A stretch of DNA of 27,729 nt. Origin: a virus. The stretch lies in IMG/VR virus record IMGVR_UViG_3300034152_000300, positions 1 through 27,729 of that record; one strand, 5' to 3'. The notes beneath the pieces are model-generated. The model made no database searches, was not told where the DNA came from, and saw only the letters and a program-made list of their open reading frames with translations. Positions 20,004 through 27,548 of this stretch are shown here, piece by piece (position 1 is the first letter of the stretch; each line of letters opens with the position of its first letter). The translations under genes were made by a program, and so were the position numbers.

Positions 20004-21028
20004 ACTCGCTTCTTCCTCTCCGGAGCCTTGTGCAGCTCCTGCCATGCAGCCCACACAGCTTGGCGCAGCTCTTCCTCCAAGCCCTGATCTTCAATGAGAG
20101 GAACCCACTTCTTGATAGAGAACTCCTCACCTTTGAATGCTACCTTGGTCATCAGCTTCATGCAGTCCGCATCAGACTTCCCTTGGCACTTCGCCAGCAA
20201 GGCCAGATTCGTAGAGATGTCATCCAGACCATAGTCAAACTGAAGACGGAATCTGCCACCACGGAACGGAGGGCCAAACCTAGTCTTCTTCGCCACACAG
20301 TCCACCCACGTGCCAATTGCCACATCCTTGCTGTTCTTGATGATTGTCTTGTGCTTCAGATGAATTCGCACAGACGACCAGAACTCCAAGCCCTTGCCGC
20401 CCACAGTAGTCTCACCACCGAAGGCAGACTTCAGGTTGTCACGAGTCTGGTCCACACACAGCAGTGTCACCCCAGCTTCAGCCATGCGACGATTCCAGGT
20501 CCGCAACCCCTGATGGATCTGCTTGGCACGATATGCACCAAACCCCTGCTCATCCATCTTCTTATCCTGCTCAATCTTCGCAGGGAGCGCTGTCAAACTG
20601 TCCACAATGACCAGCTTGCTCTTCCCCGACTTGGAGTCTACTGCGCCCTTCAGGAATCCATCAAAGAACTCGCCCAGATTCGCAGAAGTGCCTAAATGGA
20701 AATCAGGATGATTGAGATCGAATCCACAACTCTCTGCGAACTCCGGATTCATGGAATTCTCAACATCATCATAGTATGTCTCCATCCCGGCCCGCTGCGC
20801 ATAGCCCATAATAGTATATGCAAACAAGCTCTTGCAGGTACTGTTGCCACCGAAGACCTGAACTATACGACCAATGGGAAGCCCACCGGGGAACCGATTA
20901 GCGACAGCCAGATCCAACAAGGTACAGCCCGTCTGGAGCCACTCTGTCACCTCTGGAAGATCGATGACCTCACAGTCATTCGCCACATCTTCCACATCAT
21001 CTATCACATCCTTCTTTCGTCTAGACAT
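19997..21028 (-). CDS. RecA/UvsX-type recombinase
   Basis: A 343-residue strand-exchange ATPase. Key features are QVFGGNSTCKSLFAY (P-loop, residues 60-67), ETYYDDVENSMNPEFAESCG, KLVIVDSLTALP (Walker B), and CVDQTRDNLKSAFGGETTVG followed by GLEFWSSVRIHL (L1/L2 region and DNA-binding core). The P-loop is unusual: the usual G-K-T/S glycine is replaced by cysteine (T-C-K-S, Cys65). The N-terminus is charged and the C-terminus basic (APERKKRVW). It forms filaments on single-stranded DNA for recombination-dependent replication and works with SSB and the UvsY-like protein upstream. The start has GAGGTGAG upstream. Confidence 0.85.
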   Translation of the reverse strand: MSRRKKDVIDDVEDVANDCEVIDLPEVTEWLQTGCTLLDLAVANRFPGGLPIGRIVQVFGGNSTCKSLFAYTIMGYAQRAGMETYYDDVENSMNPEFAESCGFDLNHPDFHLGTSANLGEFFDGFLKGAVDSKSGKSKLVIVDSLTALPAKIEQDKKMDEQGFGAYRAKQIHQGLRTWNRRMAEAGVTLLCVDQTRDNLKSAFGGETTVGGKGLEFWSSVRIHLKHKTIIKNSKDVAIGTWVDCVAKKTRFGPPFRGGRFRLQFDYGLDDISTNLALLAKCQGKSDADCMKLMTKVAFKGEEFSIKKWVPLIEDQGLEEELRQAVWAAWQELHKAPERKKRVW

Positions 21029-21036
21029 TGCTCACC

Positions 21037-21576
21037 TCAATCCTCGCGCACAACTTCCACATCATCCATATCCCTCTGCCTACGATGCCTATTACGTAAC
21101 TCCACTATGGCTTCCACATTCTGTTCACTTCGTCTACCTTTCATCTCAGAAATATCTCCACTATTAAAGTAGTGATGCACAATCAGCTCGACCAGATTCT
21201 TCAGCATCGCACGTCGCTGCTCTGCCGCTGTCTGCAAGATGGTCAAAGAGTCCGCAGCCCTGTTAGCTTCAATGTGCTCACGGATGGCATCCTGAGTATC
21301 GTCATGCGCCTGCACCGCTGCCTCCAGGGACTTGTCTGTCACCTTCTCCAACCCATATGTCTGTGGGTTAGATCTCATCTCACCCTTCAATCGGGCCTTG
21401 ATGAACTCCACGTGCTCCTTGGCTCTCTTCGCATCAGATCTGGCCTGAGATGCCAGCTCCCCAATCTCGGAGAACAGGAGTGGTTGGCGAATACACTCCT
21501 GTTCCAAGTCATCAGGATCAATGGAGAGCTGGCCTTTGAAGGCACTAAGATGAGATCTCAGTTCTTCCTCAGTCAT
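21037..21576 (-). CDS. UvsY-like recombination mediator (candidate)
   Basis: A 179-residue helical protein placed between SSB and RecA/UvsX. Its pattern resembles UvsY: an N-terminal SIDPDDLEQECIRQPLLFSE (compare I-D-x-x-x-L-x-x-E-x-x-x-x-P-x-L in T4 UvsY). It has a long charged helix (EHVEFIKARLKGEMRSN), then a KVTDKSLEAAVQAHDDTQD segment and a C-terminal helix near AAEQRRAMLKNLVELIV. UvsY loads UvsX onto SSB-coated DNA. It is longer than the T4 protein, with an extra charged C-terminus. The start at 21576 follows GGGAGG and overlaps the SSB stop by eight bases. Context is strong; sequence similarity is by eye only. Confidence 0.55.
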   Translation of the reverse strand: MTEEELRSHLSAFKGQLSIDPDDLEQECIRQPLLFSEIGELASQARSDAKRAKEHVEFIKARLKGEMRSNPQTYGLEKVTDKSLEAAVQAHDDTQDAIREHIEANRAADSLTILQTAAEQRRAMLKNLVELIVHHYFNSGDISEMKGRRSEQNVEAIVELRNRHRRQRDMDDVEVVRED

Positions 21577-22537
21577 CTTCGCCTCCCTCATCCTCCACAA
21601 TCTGACTCACGCGAGACGCCACATCATCCGAAGGACCATCATCGCCACGACCACGCCCACGCCGACTTGACCGCTCTTCTCTCTCCGGCTCTGCATCACG
21701 CGAACGACGTTGACGACCACCACTGTCTTCCACCACAGTTTCTCCCTCGTCACGACCACGCCGACGTTCGCCACTGTCATCGCGAGAACGACGCTCACCA
21801 TCACCACGAGAACGGCGCTCACCACGCTCACGACGGGAGGCACCACCAGAGACTGCCGTAGAAACCTCATCATAGGTCGGCTTCTTCAGGATCTCTTCGA
21901 AGTCCTCAGGAGCATCTTCCAGCCACGCATCCGGAATAGGATCGTTGTCATGGAACCGGAATCCCTTATACTTCGTGCTGAGCCCAGTGCCAAAACGGAC
22001 GAACTCAATGTCCTTCCCTTTGTCCGGATCGCTCGGATCAATGATCCCACCACCACGACGATCCTGAGACAGCTCTGCCACGTTGTCATTGAAGGACACC
22101 GGAGCATCGTACCAACGCAGCCCCTTAGATTCTGTCGTCTTGTCAGTCACATCGACCACCAAGAACAGATACCGCAGCTTCGGAGCCAAGTCCTTCAAGC
22201 GTGCGTCATCCGAATCCTGCTCCTTGATCTGCTCCATCAATTCACAGACCGGACACGGCTCGCCAAACATCTTCCGCAGGCACAGGAAGGTACTCTCATC
22301 CGCACCAATCTTCGTGTGCATGTAGATCTTCTTCCCGAAGTACGGAAGCTTATCATACGTATCGAACTTCGGAGAAATGATACGCACGAAGTTGGCTCCG
22401 CTTTCCGTCTTGTACTGTGTGATGCCCATACGCTCCAACTTCGCAGTGTCCACATAGAAATATCGGCTACCTCCACGGTTGTTAGCCTCACGCTGTTCTT
22501 CCTGAATCGCCTCTGACCGATCTCTACCTCTACCCAT
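21569..22537 (-). CDS. gp32-like single-stranded DNA-binding protein
   Basis: A 322-residue protein with the gp32 plan: a basic N-terminal arm, then an OB-fold core with a zinc site of His74, Cys86, Cys95 and Cys98 (FLCLRKMFGEPCPVCELMEQ), the same His-Cys-Cys-Cys order as T4 gp32. Core segments such as LRYLFLVVDVTD and GIIDPSDPDKGKDIEFVRFG follow. The C-terminal third is an unusual low-complexity Arg/Ser/Asp/Glu linker (RRERGERRSRGDGERRSRDD) ending in an acidic tail (VEDEGGEDD) that would contact partner proteins. The start at 22537 has GGAGG seven bases upstream; the open frame begins further up at 22606, but without a ribosome site. Confidence 0.85.
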   Translation of the reverse strand: MGRGRDRSEAIQEEQREANNRGGSRYFYVDTAKLERMGITQYKTESGANFVRIISPKFDTYDKLPYFGKKIYMHTKIGADESTFLCLRKMFGEPCPVCELMEQIKEQDSDDARLKDLAPKLRYLFLVVDVTDKTTESKGLRWYDAPVSFNDNVAELSQDRRGGGIIDPSDPDKGKDIEFVRFGTGLSTKYKGFRFHDNDPIPDAWLEDAPEDFEEILKKPTYDEVSTAVSGGASRRERGERRSRGDGERRSRDDSGERRRGRDEGETVVEDSGGRQRRSRDAEPEREERSSRRGRGRGDDGPSDDVASRVSQIVEDEGGEDD

Positions 22538-22571
22538 TGCATTTCCTCCAAATACTGGTTGACTTATCGTC

Positions 22572-22637
22572 TCACCATACGTGTTTTCTTTCAGCCCTAG
22601 CGGCACGTCTACGTTTCTTGTTCCCCTGGTTTACCAA
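22572..22637 (-). CDS. possible 21-residue basic peptide
   Basis: A short frame with a TTG start at 22637 and a TGA at 22572, encoding VNQGNKKRRRAARAERKHVW. The composition is strikingly basic, and GGCAGG lies just before the start, but the length gives little statistical support. It occupies the gap between the structured repeat copy B and the SSB gene. It could also be the remnant of a longer gene. Confidence 0.25.
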   Translation of the reverse strand: MVNQGNKKRRRAARAERKHVW

Positions 22638-22678
22638 ACCTGCCTAGACCACAGCAGGCCGGAAGGCCGCCTTTCTTC

Positions 22679-22779
22679 GGCCATATTTTCACGTTTCATC
22701 GCAGACCGCCCCGAAGGGTCTAACATCCGCTCCACGCGCGTTTTAAGTCTCGGTGAACCCACTCCCGCGACCATCTTCA
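22679..22779 (-). ncRNA. structured repeat element, copy B (intergenic)
   Basis: This is the second copy of the element at 13449-13548. It lies 13 bases after the clamp-loader stop and ends about 140 bases before the SSB start. The closing stem is TCGCG (22766-22770) with CGTGA (22689-22693), where C-to-T keeps pairing as G-U. The hairpin at 22702-22722 (TAGA-CCC-TTCG-GGG-CGG-TCTG) shows a paired T-A to C-G swap relative to copy A. It would be transcribed within the replication operon mRNA. Protein reading frames through the two copies differ mainly at amino-acid-changing positions, arguing against a peptide-coding role. Confidence 0.65.
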
Positions 22780-22792
22780 CGGAAAAAACCGA

Positions 22793-23740
22793 TCAATCTT
22801 TACCAGCATCCCCAAAACATGCTCGAACAACCAGTGCCGCCAAAGCACCCTTTCCACCATAGTACACGTTGACAGAGAAGGTCCGAATAACGCCAGCTAT
22901 GTCCTCCGCATCCTCTATGTCATCACACTTCCTCAAGTTCGTCAACATGAATGACAACAATGCTTTCCGGAGCCTCTCAGGATCATCCTCGATAGCGTAG
23001 AACAGCTCCAGAATCTTCTTCCAGTCCCGCTTACGCTTGTCTGCACGTCGCAGCAACATCTTGCCAAGACTGATCACGTTCTCATCCTTCTCCGTTCCCT
23101 TCACGATGAGACGAATCGCTGTGTCCAAATCTGTCTCATCATGAACCATTTCCAGGGAGACCAGCGCCTCACGAGAACACCCCTTGGCAATCATAGCCAC
23201 CGCCTCCAGGATCTTCTCATCCACCTTCCACTCCATCTTCTCACATGCGTTCTGGAGAACCTTCATCGTCTCCTTGAACGTGAGCTTCTGGACAGAATAC
23301 TCTGTACATCTACTACGGATGCCCTTAATGAGATTCTTAGGAGCCGTTGTACAGAAAATGTAGTACACGTCTTCCGGAGGCTCATCCGTAGGATCTAGCA
23401 ATGCCTCTTGTGCTGCTGGCGTCAGCTGATGACTCTCATCAAAGATGAACGTCTTAGGGGACCCATCCACAGCAGTCATCATAGAGCTGTGTATAACCTC
23501 CCTTACGGTCTCAATGCCACGTGTGTTCGCTGCATTGTACAAAAAGGTGCTACTTTCTGTAGAACCAAACGTCGTCGCCATGATCCTAGCCAGCGTCGTT
23601 TTCCCACACCCGAACGGACCATGCAGCAGGAACACATGGGGACGTACAGTGCCCTTGAGTGTCCTACTCAGAGCACTGATCGTCTCCTCATTACCCACAA
23701 CTTCTTCCAGGGAGGAGGGTCTAACAATCTGATACAGCAT
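22793..23740 (-). CDS. clamp-loader AAA+ ATPase (DnaX/gp44-like)
   Basis: A 315-residue clamp-loader subunit. Walker A is GPFGCGKT (residues 41-48), Walker B FIFDESHQ (101-102 acidic pair), the sensor-1 region IFCTTAPKNL, and the Ser-Arg-Cys arginine finger IRSRC (143-145). The lid domain and a C-terminal collar helix domain follow. It opens and loads a sliding clamp for the phage polymerase; the clamp and small subunit genes are not seen in the window. The start at 23740 has GGAG seven bases upstream. Confidence 0.85.
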   Translation of the reverse strand: MLYQIVRPSSLEEVVGNEETISALSRTLKGTVRPHVFLLHGPFGCGKTTLARIMATTFGSTESSTFLYNAANTRGIETVREVIHSSMMTAVDGSPKTFIFDESHQLTPAAQEALLDPTDEPPEDVYYIFCTTAPKNLIKGIRSRCTEYSVQKLTFKETMKVLQNACEKMEWKVDEKILEAVAMIAKGCSREALVSLEMVHDETDLDTAIRLIVKGTEKDENVISLGKMLLRRADKRKRDWKKILELFYAIEDDPERLRKALLSFMLTNLRKCDDIEDAEDIAGVIRTFSVNVYYGGKGALAALVVRACFGDAGKD

Positions 23741-23752
23741 AGTCCATCTCCA

Positions 23753-24763
23753 CTACAGAATCACCTGATGGCAAGACTCACACATCGCATAGTCCTTAGT
23801 GATCTCACCCGCCACCAACTGCAAGTCACGTGCCGATGCTTGAGATAGGGCCTGATTATGCGTCCCCACCGCCGTCACCGCATTGTAGATATCGTACATC
23901 GTCTGAGCACCCATGCCGTCATTTTGCTTCGCCAACTCATCACGGATGATGCCCTGTGTCCGTGTCGGAATACCGAACTTGCGGAAGATACTCTTCAGCG
24001 TGCTGTCCAACTGCCCAACAACACCCACCTCTGTGAGCTGCTTGATGCGGTTGAACTCACACTTCAATTCCTTCGCACTCCGATTCGCTGCCGTCTGCGC
24101 CCACAACGCAATGTCATCGTTGTTGTTACTTCTCCGAGACCACTTGCTCAGACTCTCAGACGTGATAGCCCCATTCGAACACCACTGACGGAAGATGTAC
24201 GGCGTGACCTCCAATGCCTTTGATCCAAATATACTATTTTGCACTGAGATCCCGCCGTACAATGTGTCTCCCGTCTTCGGCTCAAACGTCTCATTTAGGA
24301 CGACGCAGAACCGTGAGTAATCCAAGTCAGTACTGACCTGATGATAGCCCAGAACCTCAACACCATCCAGGCCCGCAAGAATGTTGTCATGCAACATCAT
24401 GTTGGAATGATAGTCCGGACGATTCTTGTAAGCGCCCACCACTTTACCATCCCTCAAGAAGAACCGCATCTTCTGCCCCGGCACACCACACCAATAGTTC
24501 AGGTGATCCCTAAGCATATGATACGGGCACTTGCGAGAATAGGACGCCGGAATCCCAATACAGGTCGCTGCCTGCTGCAATCCAGTGTCCGTCAAGGTAT
24601 GTTCTTCACCAATGATCGCCACCCTCGCTGGCTGTCCCTGCATCACCTCCTGGAACTCCACCGCCTTCTCCGTGCCCAGATCCACATCCTTATGTGTGAG
24701 TCCTTCGGTGGGCTCCAGTGTAGCAACCAGTTGATCCCTAGTAATCAAATTCAACTCTGACAT
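23753..24763 (-). CDS. DUF932 phage/plasmid-like protein
   Basis: A 336-residue protein of the DUF932 (phage/plasmid-like, TIGR03299-related) family. It shows EVLGYHQVSTDLDYSRFCVV, LYGGISVQNSIFGSKALEV and RQWCSNGAITSESLSKWSRR, the conserved middle of the family. A helical region and a CxxC near the C-terminus (MCESCHQVIL) follow. The biochemical role of the family is unknown; members are often found in replication regions of mobile elements. The start at 24763 follows GGGAGG and has a dedicated promoter at 24800-24829. Confidence 0.75.
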   Translation of the reverse strand: MSELNLITRDQLVATLEPTEGLTHKDVDLGTEKAVEFQEVMQGQPARVAIIGEEHTLTDTGLQQAATCIGIPASYSRKCPYHMLRDHLNYWCGVPGQKMRFFLRDGKVVGAYKNRPDYHSNMMLHDNILAGLDGVEVLGYHQVSTDLDYSRFCVVLNETFEPKTGDTLYGGISVQNSIFGSKALEVTPYIFRQWCSNGAITSESLSKWSRRSNNNDDIALWAQTAANRSAKELKCEFNRIKQLTEVGVVGQLDSTLKSIFRKFGIPTRTQGIIRDELAKQNDGMGAQTMYDIYNAVTAVGTHNQALSQASARDLQLVAGEITKDYAMCESCHQVIL

Positions 24764-24799
24764 TCTGTTCCTCCCAAAATCGTCTCTCCCTTCACTATC

Positions 24800-24829
24800 A
24801 TTATACACCATCAATCCAAAGCGTGTCAC
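24800..24829 (-). promoter_or_regulatory. sigma-70-type promoter for DUF932 operon
   Basis: On the minus strand, GTGACA (five of six -35 matches) lies 18 bases from a perfect TATAAT, with TGGTG before the -10. The -35 overlaps the stop codon of the DNA polymerase gene. It would start transcription near 24793 into the DUF932, clamp-loader and SSB genes. The GGTGTATA context also occurs in the two repeated promoters at the left end. Confidence 0.65.
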
Positions 24830-27546
24830 GCTTCTGGAAGAATTTCCACTTTTTCTACAAAACCACACTCCATGCAATCGTAGATGTGGAACTTCTTGTC
24901 CTCCTCTTTCACCTTCTGATCCGAATGCGCCGTCTCATTGCCACAGTCTCCACATACCCGAATAGCCAGACCGTGCATATCATACCAGTTCCGTCCCACT
25001 TCCCATTCGAAGACCATAGGAACATCACGCTGCCACTCAAAATAATGATGCGTCATGATCGAATCCACCATAGGAACTATGCGAGTGATCTCATTGGGGA
25101 TAGCATCAAACGTCACACTGTCATGCACCTCAATGATCGGCAAAGATCGGATACCCTCATCCACAAACATCTTCGCCACCAGATCCTCCTCGATACGAAT
25201 GATCCCATTCAGAACCAAGTGGAATGCAGGACCCTGGATCGGATAGTTCACCAGCTGGTTGTAGCTCAATGGGCCATGGCTCCGGAATCCAGTAACACCT
25301 TCCAAGTACCCATTTAATAGATAATGCTCCCTGTTCTCAGCCTGCCACTTCTTCACACCGGCAAACTCTTCCCAGAACTCAGCCTGCACCTTGAAGACAT
25401 GCTCCTTGGTCACACCCAGAGGTGCCATGTTCTTGGCAATGGAATCCGCAGTCGATCCAAAGAAAGAGGGGAAGACGAATAGGTTCTTGGCCCAGAATCG
25501 CTCTGTGTCCCGATCAATCTCAGACTTTGGTTTTTGGAAGAGACGGATCGCCCACTTCATATGCATGTCCACGCCTTCCTTGAGCTGTCGAATCAGCTCT
25601 CGGTCATTAGACGCCATAGCGATAATGCGAACCTCAAGAGATCCCTGATCGCCTTCCAAGAATACTCGCCCCTCAGATGGCTTGATGCATCTTCTGAACT
25701 TCTTCAACTCAGGATCGTGCTTGAAGACATTCTGCACATTCGTATCAGAAGCAGAGGATCTGTAGGTTGCCGCCCTATTCAGATTATAGTTCGGATGAAT
25801 GTACCCATCAGCTCCCATGACCTTGCGGTAGCCCTCTACCCTCTCCAATGCGGAACATGTCTTACGGAATCTCAACACGTTAGACAGCAAACGGCGCACA
25901 GAAGCATTCTTCGTGCTCTTCTGAATCTCCACCAATGTGGCCTCATCCGTGCTGGGATTCTTCCCCTTGGTCATCTTAGTGGACTCTATCTTGTACCCAT
26001 CATAGATCACCTTGCCCACCTGAGCTGGAGAATCCACATTGAATGTCTTCTCCTGTTCTACCTCATATGCCTTCACCTTAGGATCACCATACACATCAGC
26101 CAGACACCGATCCTGCTCTTCTTTGTACTTCTTCTCAAATGCCGCCAGTTCATCCAAATCAATCCGCACACCTCGATGCTTATAGCTTGCCAAAGCCTTC
26201 GCACCCCGCATCATAAAGCCATGGAAGAACGCACCCAATGTCTCATGTCTCTCGAAGAACCTACGCTGCCTCTTATATGCCAAGAATGTGTAACGCGAAT
26301 CCAGAACGCTGTACGTGACCTGATCCTTCAATGAAGCATCCGGAAAATGTACCACATCCAAGATCTCCTTATAGTCATCTCCACGCATCTGAAATGCCTG
26401 AAAACCCAGACCAGTAGACTTACTATTGCAATACATGACATGAGCACCAATCATCGTATCATGGATACAGTTGACTACCGGTGTATCGAAGAACCTACGA
26501 CTCCACGAATCTTCCATGTTCAGGTTCTGTACAATCTTCGGCACATCACTAGCTAGAAGCTGACCCAACGTTCTGCATACATAGGACAACTCCACATCAT
26601 TGAAGTACGGATTCCCATTCTCATCAATCAATGAGAGAGGAATCATCACACCATGGGCAGGGTCTGTAGAAAATGACACGCAGTAAATGTCCGTCCCATC
26701 CAAATGCGCATGAAGCTCATTGGTCTCAAAGTCAAAAGAGAACGGATCTCCATTATTGATCAACGCCTCCATGTAGGCAATAGCCTCATCTGGGTCCGTA
26801 ATCAGTTCACACCCTTCTCGATCCAAGGGCTTAGGAAGCTTCTTCCCCAACTTCGCCACACACCTAGCCAAATCATACAAGAACAAATTCTTATCCGCTG
26901 GACTGTACTTGTCCTTCTCTCGTGCCAAATAGAAACTAGGCTTGTGAGCGCCGCCCACCCAGCACCCATACTCATGATATGGCAACACCTGCCCATGCAT
27001 CAGCTGTGTATTAAACTTCACCTTCTTCAGGTACTGAGGACGCAACACAGACTTGATAGCAGGAGTCCCTAGGCAAATGATGAGCTGAGGATTGACAATT
27101 CGAATGTCTTCCAGAAGCCTGCCCCGACACGCCTTCATTTGTGTCTCTGTGGGCTCCTTCTCCACGTATGCGTTCTTCATTCCAGGGAAGCAATCCACCA
27201 CGCTAGTGCGAACACAGTCCCGGTCTAAGCTGATGCCCAGCTGTTGCAATGAGGATCTCAACAGATCCCCATCATTCCCCATGAACGTCAAGCCATCTCT
27301 ATCGTCTATACGACTAGGGGCCGTACTGATGATAAGAATACCCTTCTCTCCCTTACCAAACCTCTTGATCTTCGGAGACTGGCACGACTGATACAGTTTG
27401 CATGTTTCACAGTTGTACACCTTGGCCTTGGCCGGAGATGCCTTCCTAGCTCCTCGCTTCGCTCTAGTCAGAGCCTTCCCAGTATCGTTCTTCAGCTCTG
27501 CTGAAAAGTCATCTGGAAAGAAGAATGCCTTTTGCTTTCTTACCAT
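24826..27546 (-). CDS. UDG / 3'-5' exonuclease / family A DNA polymerase fusion with C-terminal zinc ribbon
   Basis: A 906-residue replicase. Residues ~43-200 form a family-4-type uracil-DNA glycosylase domain: the cysteines of YNCETCKLYQSC as iron-sulfur ligands, and LIISTAPSRIDDRDGLTFMG as the active-site loop. Residues ~265-440 are a DnaQ-type proofreading exonuclease (FDFETNELHAHLDG with catalytic D and E; later SVLDSRYT). The polymerase domain has motif A EGDQGSLEVRIIAM, motif B RFWAKNLFVFPSFFGS (a Phe in place of the usual final Tyr), and motif C EVHDSVTFDA (HDS for the usual HDE). The last ~45 residues hold a zinc ribbon (CGDCG then CMEC). The start at 27546 follows GAGGGAG. UDG-polymerase fusions are known in phages; the zinc tail is less usual. 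Confidence 0.9.
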   Translation of the reverse strand: MVRKQKAFFFPDDFSAELKNDTGKALTRAKRGARKASPAKAKVYNCETCKLYQSCQSPKIKRFGKGEKGILIISTAPSRIDDRDGLTFMGNDGDLLRSSLQQLGISLDRDCVRTSVVDCFPGMKNAYVEKEPTETQMKACRGRLLEDIRIVNPQLIICLGTPAIKSVLRPQYLKKVKFNTQLMHGQVLPYHEYGCWVGGAHKPSFYLAREKDKYSPADKNLFLYDLARCVAKLGKKLPKPLDREGCELITDPDEAIAYMEALINNGDPFSFDFETNELHAHLDGTDIYCVSFSTDPAHGVMIPLSLIDENGNPYFNDVELSYVCRTLGQLLASDVPKIVQNLNMEDSWSRRFFDTPVVNCIHDTMIGAHVMYCNSKSTGLGFQAFQMRGDDYKEILDVVHFPDASLKDQVTYSVLDSRYTFLAYKRQRRFFERHETLGAFFHGFMMRGAKALASYKHRGVRIDLDELAAFEKKYKEEQDRCLADVYGDPKVKAYEVEQEKTFNVDSPAQVGKVIYDGYKIESTKMTKGKNPSTDEATLVEIQKSTKNASVRRLLSNVLRFRKTCSALERVEGYRKVMGADGYIHPNYNLNRAATYRSSASDTNVQNVFKHDPELKKFRRCIKPSEGRVFLEGDQGSLEVRIIAMASNDRELIRQLKEGVDMHMKWAIRLFQKPKSEIDRDTERFWAKNLFVFPSFFGSTADSIAKNMAPLGVTKEHVFKVQAEFWEEFAGVKKWQAENREHYLLNGYLEGVTGFRSHGPLSYNQLVNYPIQGPAFHLVLNGIIRIEEDLVAKMFVDEGIRSLPIIEVHDSVTFDAIPNEITRIVPMVDSIMTHHYFEWQRDVPMVFEWEVGRNWYDMHGLAIRVCGDCGNETAHSDQKVKEEDKKFHIYDCMECGFVEKVEILPEA

Positions 27547-27548
27547 CT

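Noticed and set aside
19739-20695. Long plus-strand frame of 318 codons opposite RecA
   Set aside because: It lies antisense to clear RecA and RuvC-like genes; its translation is low-complexity His/Leu/Pro/Arg typical of a shadow frame.
21710-22516. Plus-strand frame of 268 codons opposite the SSB
   Set aside because: It is antisense to the gp32-like SSB; the open frame results from the biased codons and repeats of that gene.
25534-26334. Plus-strand frame of 266 codons opposite the DNA polymerase
   Set aside because: It is antisense to the polymerase motifs; there is no start signal and no recognisable domain.
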